A stretch of DNA of 15,389 bases, from assembly GCA_022566435.1 (NCBI GenBank), contig JADFIX010000007.1, forward strand, positions 1 through 15,389, given 5' to 3'. The stretch is from Planctomycetota bacterium (GTDB lineage: Bacteria > Planctomycetota > Phycisphaerae > UBA1845). This document shows positions 13,801 through 15,389 of the stretch, piece by piece (the first letter of the stretch is position 1; every line of letters begins with the position of its first letter). A program made the position numbers and the translations under genes. The notes under the pieces were generated by a model. It was given only the letters and a program-made list of their open reading frames with translations. It did no database searches and was not told where the DNA came from.

Positions 13801-15389
13801 ATCGGTTCAACAACGAGCCCACCGGTGAGTGTTGGATTCTGGGCATCGCGATCGGCCAATATGCGAAATTCCAATACTCCCGCGCCCCGTATGCGACGCT
13901 TCAAATCGGCAGGGTCTTCCAAATCGGCCTTGTTTGCGGCCCACAAGTCGTAGAGCCGAACCGCTTCGCTGAGCATCTTGGTCTCGCCGCCGACGACCGC
14001 CCTGGAATCGTACGACGGATAGGCGGAACGCAGTTTTTCCAACTCTTTCTCGCGTGCCGTACCCTCGGTCAGCGAAAGCACGTCCGTAAAACGGGAAATC
14101 GGGAGGCTGGTATCAAGCACCGACCCAACCGCCGCCTCGTAAGCCTTGGTCGCCTCCTCCAGGGCCGTCGGGTCGTTCGCCGCCTGCGCCTCCTGATACT
14201 TGTCAAATGTCTCAGCCGCAACGTCCAACAGCGGCTTCCGCTCGAGTACGCCGCGGGCAAGGCTTTCCAGAGCGAGGGAACGTTCCTCTGCGGGTGTATT
14301 CAAAGCAGTTTCCAACTGGAAACGCGAAAGGTTCAAGCCCTTTAGGCGATCGAGTGCCTCGTTGTAGGCCTGTCGACGTTCGAACACCTCACGCGGCGGA
14401 CGCGGCATCCGTATCTCCAAGCGAGTGTTGCCGACAGGACGCCATTCCAGGTTCAACTGCCCGTTAGGGTCCACCCGTTCTCGCAAGATGCTCATGACGC
14501 GAGACGCGAGTCCCCGCTGTTGCACCTTGTCCAGCCCGGTCGTATCGATTTCAAAAAGAAGACACGATCCACCCACGAGATCGATTCCGCCTTTCAGCTT
14601 CTGGTGCGGTGGATACAGGATGACCAGCGCCATGACGATCAGGCCCCAGTGCGAAACGGTGGGAATCGCAGGCTCAAGCTCGCACGTTGAGGAACAGCCG
14701 TCCCCGTTCGAGGTGTTCTTGTCGTCGCACTCTTCACCCGCGGATACGTTGAGCACGCCGTCTCCACATACGGGCGGCGTACAATCGGTGTCGCAGGTTG
14801 CGGACTCTCCGCCGTCGTCACACGATTCGCCCGCCGTGGTGTTGAGTACTCCGTCCCCACACACGGGAAATGTACAGTCGTCGTCGCAGAGCGCAGTTTC
14901 CACGGTTCCGTCACACTCCTCGGGCGGATCGACGATTCCGTTTCCACAGACCGGATTCGTACAGTCAGCTTCGCACCCATCCGCATCGGTATTGTTGCCG
15001 TCGTCGCATTCCTCCCCGGCCGTGACATTGAGCACGCCGTCGCCGCAGATCACGGGAGTACAGTCGACATCGCAGGTGAATGATTCCCCACTGTCGTCAC
15101 ACTGTTCGCCCGCACTGGCATTGACCGTGCCGTCTCCACACACCGCAGCCGTGCAGTCCGGATCGCAAAGCACTGATTCACCCCCGTCGTCACACTCTTC
15201 CGGCGGATCAACGATGTTGTTCCCGCAGAACGGATTGGTGCAGTCAGCCTCGCAGCCGTCGCCGTCGACGTTGTTGTTATCGTCACACTCTTCGCCCGCG
15301 GTGACATTGACCCTGCCGTCGCCACACACCGCATTGGTGCAGTCCGTGTCGCAGACGGCCGATTCGCCGCCCGCGTCACATTCTTCCGG
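10881..15389 (-). CDS. secDF: Fusion of Cys-rich (DUF4215/Myxo-type) repeats and IPTL-like segment with SecD-SecF; 5' end outside window
   Basis: One uninterrupted frame of at least 1502 codons; residue numbers count from base 15389. Residues 1-239 are Cys-rich repeats (CGDGVLN-type, then ECDDGN, then GC-x3-C), probably disulfide-bonded and extracellular. Residues 242-258, IPTVSHWGLIVMALVIL, match the start of an IPTL-CTERM-type sorting segment. From Tyr259 (base 14615) the chain is SecD: YPPHQKLKGGIDLVGG, a large periplasmic region, and the RND-type motif TVGMAVDANVLIFERIREE (782-800). SecF follows from about residue 884 (base 12740), with SLNDTIVVFDRIREN from 1352. The C-terminus adds two further hydrophobic segments and an Ala/Pro tail. 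SecDF uses the proton gradient to help SecYEG-translocated proteins leave the membrane. SecD's own first membrane helix is missing and is replaced by the short IPTL-like one. A real fusion or an assembly chimera are both possible; SecDF identity itself is certain. Confidence 0.9.
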   Translation of the reverse strand, partial: PEECDAGGESAVCDTDCTNAVCGDGRVNVTAGEECDDNNNVDGDGCEADCTNPFCGNNIVDPPEECDDGGESVLCDPDCTAAVCGDGTVNASAGEQCDDSGESFTCDVDCTPVICGDGVLNVTAGEECDDGNNTDADGCEADCTNPVCGNGIVDPPEECDGTVETALCDDDCTFPVCGDGVLNTTAGESCDDGGESATCDTDCTPPVCGDGVLNVSAGEECDDKNTSNGDGCSSTCELEPAIPTVSHWGLIVMALVILYPPHQKLKGGIDLVGGSCLLFEIDTTGLDKVQQRGLASRVMSILRERVDPNGQLNLEWRPVGNTRLEIRMPRPPREVFERRQAYNEALDRLKGLNLSRFQLETALNTPAEERSLALESLARGVLERKPLLDVAAETFDKYQEAQAANDPTALEEATKAYEAAVGSVLDTSLPISRFTDVLSLTEGTAREKELEKLRSAYPSYDSRAVVGGETKMLSEAVRLYDLWAANKADLEDPADLKRRIRGAGVLEFRILADRDAQNPTLTGGLVVEPISKYSEQLAKNGPRPKGGAYRWFPMEDVLRFAQVKDMEEFEAKKSLPGRPIFEEYAGRYYVLVHGGSEFGLLRRSGKKPWKLQSAFVDRDPLTGDNVVSFALDGRGGNLFGELTGNNVTRQLCIMLDDIAMSHATINERITNRCQISGDFTVERVQELVRSLEAGSLPARLKETPLSETTIGPSLGETNRRKGISATIYGGIAVAVFMLVYYGIAAGGMANVALSLNLLFVLAAMALLQATFTLPGIAALILTVGMAVDANVLIFERIREEVDRGLIFKKALNAGYGKAFSTIFDANLTTLITCVVLGFVGSEEVKGFAIVLGIGITTSMFTALFVTKLAFNSLIAVGWLKGFSMRRIIGRPSIDWMGLRRKFWPVSLVAVILGMGLFVGTSIADKEAVFDIEFLGGTSVQIDLKPEFSLDDEELADAITSSEEGSATAWLVSAADELERATAADGDVPGRFVLESPELTAGQLAALMRATIEDRVERGGIRTVGTQAVFDGKAGKLDLAGFKIAMSEAAAAARRAADRLRNARVQSVSELGEEADAGKSYEISTVETNSGLVQEAIMAVLGDKLEVQLAIGFATDVDDILTRDHFFVVESEDKYLSDVIGGEANYDIRKYRGGAAVLVSIDDREAPLALAELEKRMREIGLQIQFEQHSSREFSVFPLGESSKRSDGEAGYRRFTVLSVDESQLYEDDAVQWTESLARPLLEQVEAALGSEKSLSKVITFLPQIAQQTKNRAIFAIVVAFSAIVAYLWLRFGTKEYGLAAIVALVHDVAVTLGLVALSHYVFDTVFGKAFLISDFKIDLSMVAAILTVIGYSLNDTIVVFDRIRENRGRIGSLNPNLLNNSLNQTLSRTLLTSTTTFLVVFILYGWGGKGVHGFSFALLIGVVVGTYSSLGVATPLLYRPRLLRGVVLVIAALGLIGIVLAEVEGQTKQLIWCGVITAICAGFLARGQMSARRYGGGAPAPA
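14673..15329 (-). repeat. In-frame Cys-rich repeat array with a 279-bp (93-residue) three-module period
   Basis: Modules of 33, 29 and 31 residues recur in the same order twice (15329-15051 and 15050-14772). A further 33-residue module (14771-14673) follows, and part of an earlier unit lies upstream to the window edge. Each full module has four Cys and an acidic ECDD or ECD loop. The first module type carries N-x-D-x-DGCEADC, the second begins CGN and has IVDPPEECD, the third ends in CDxDCTP. The order is preserved while the DNA has diverged, so the array grew by duplicating three-module blocks. Confidence 0.8.

Noticed and set aside
11472..14345. Long plus-strand frames (at 11472-12155, 12034-12948 and 13368-14345) opposite SecDF
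   Set aside because: They mirror the conserved SecD/SecF coding sequence, are Arg/Ser/Pro rich and overlap one another; shadows of the real gene.
14600..14672. A frameshift or hidden stop separating the repeat protein from SecD
   Set aside because: The frame is continuous through the junction with no stop. The only internal ATG (14633) would leave SecD with six residues before YPP and no membrane helix.

Overview
The window looks like a piece of a Gram-negative bacterial chromosome of roughly mid-50s percent GC, most likely from the Planctomycetota or a relative. The clues are a long fused SecDF, a C-terminal sorting motif of the IPTL-CTERM kind (PTVSxWGLIVM) after Myxo/DUF4215-type Cys-rich repeats, a membrane-anchored SGNH/TPR protein, a membrane-anchored LysM protein, a lipoprotein, and a nested palindromic repeat of the type scattered between planctomycete genes. 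The phylum is an inference; no rRNA or other phylogenetic marker is present.

Layout. (1) Positions 3-1460, plus strand: the 3' end of a GH130 mannoside-phosphorylase-type gene, then a GT4 glycosyltransferase 12 bp downstream, a small carbohydrate operon. (2) 1486-2046, minus: a small secreted lipoprotein of unknown family. (3) 2223-5638, minus: gatE-gatD with a 4-bp ATGA overlap, encoding both subunits of the archaeal-type Glu-tRNA(Gln) amidotransferase GatDE. A plausible sigma70-type promoter and a good Shine-Dalgarno sequence precede gatE. (4) 5639-6265: a 627-bp divergent spacer with no convincing gene, holding the gatE promoter, several hairpins, a 30-bp degenerate tandem duplication and a nested triple-hairpin repeat. 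(5) 6266-9286, plus: a 1006-residue membrane-anchored protein with an SGNH hydrolase fold interrupted by TPRs and followed by about 13 more TPRs. (6) 9334-10458, minus: a membrane-anchored protein with a long basic low-complexity linker and two C-terminal LysM domains; an excellent TTGACT-N17-TACACT promoter lies upstream. (7) 10790-15389, minus: an open reading frame running off the window. Its N-terminal part is a tandem Cys-rich repeat region ending in a sorting-signal-like segment, and this passes without a break into a complete SecD-SecF protein; a Rho-independent terminator follows.

Two things stand out. First, GatDE is described in the literature as the archaeal amidotransferase, whereas bacteria use GatCAB; here a complete pair with its catalytic and structural hallmarks sits between bacterial genes. 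Second, the Cys-rich/IPTL-like/SecDF fusion is topologically awkward: the repeats are expected outside the cell, but SecD normally has its N-terminus in the cytoplasm. The junction lies inside a single short membrane segment, so it is either a remarkable gene fusion or a misassembly. The other genes are recognisable cell-envelope and carbohydrate functions that do not form one obvious pathway.
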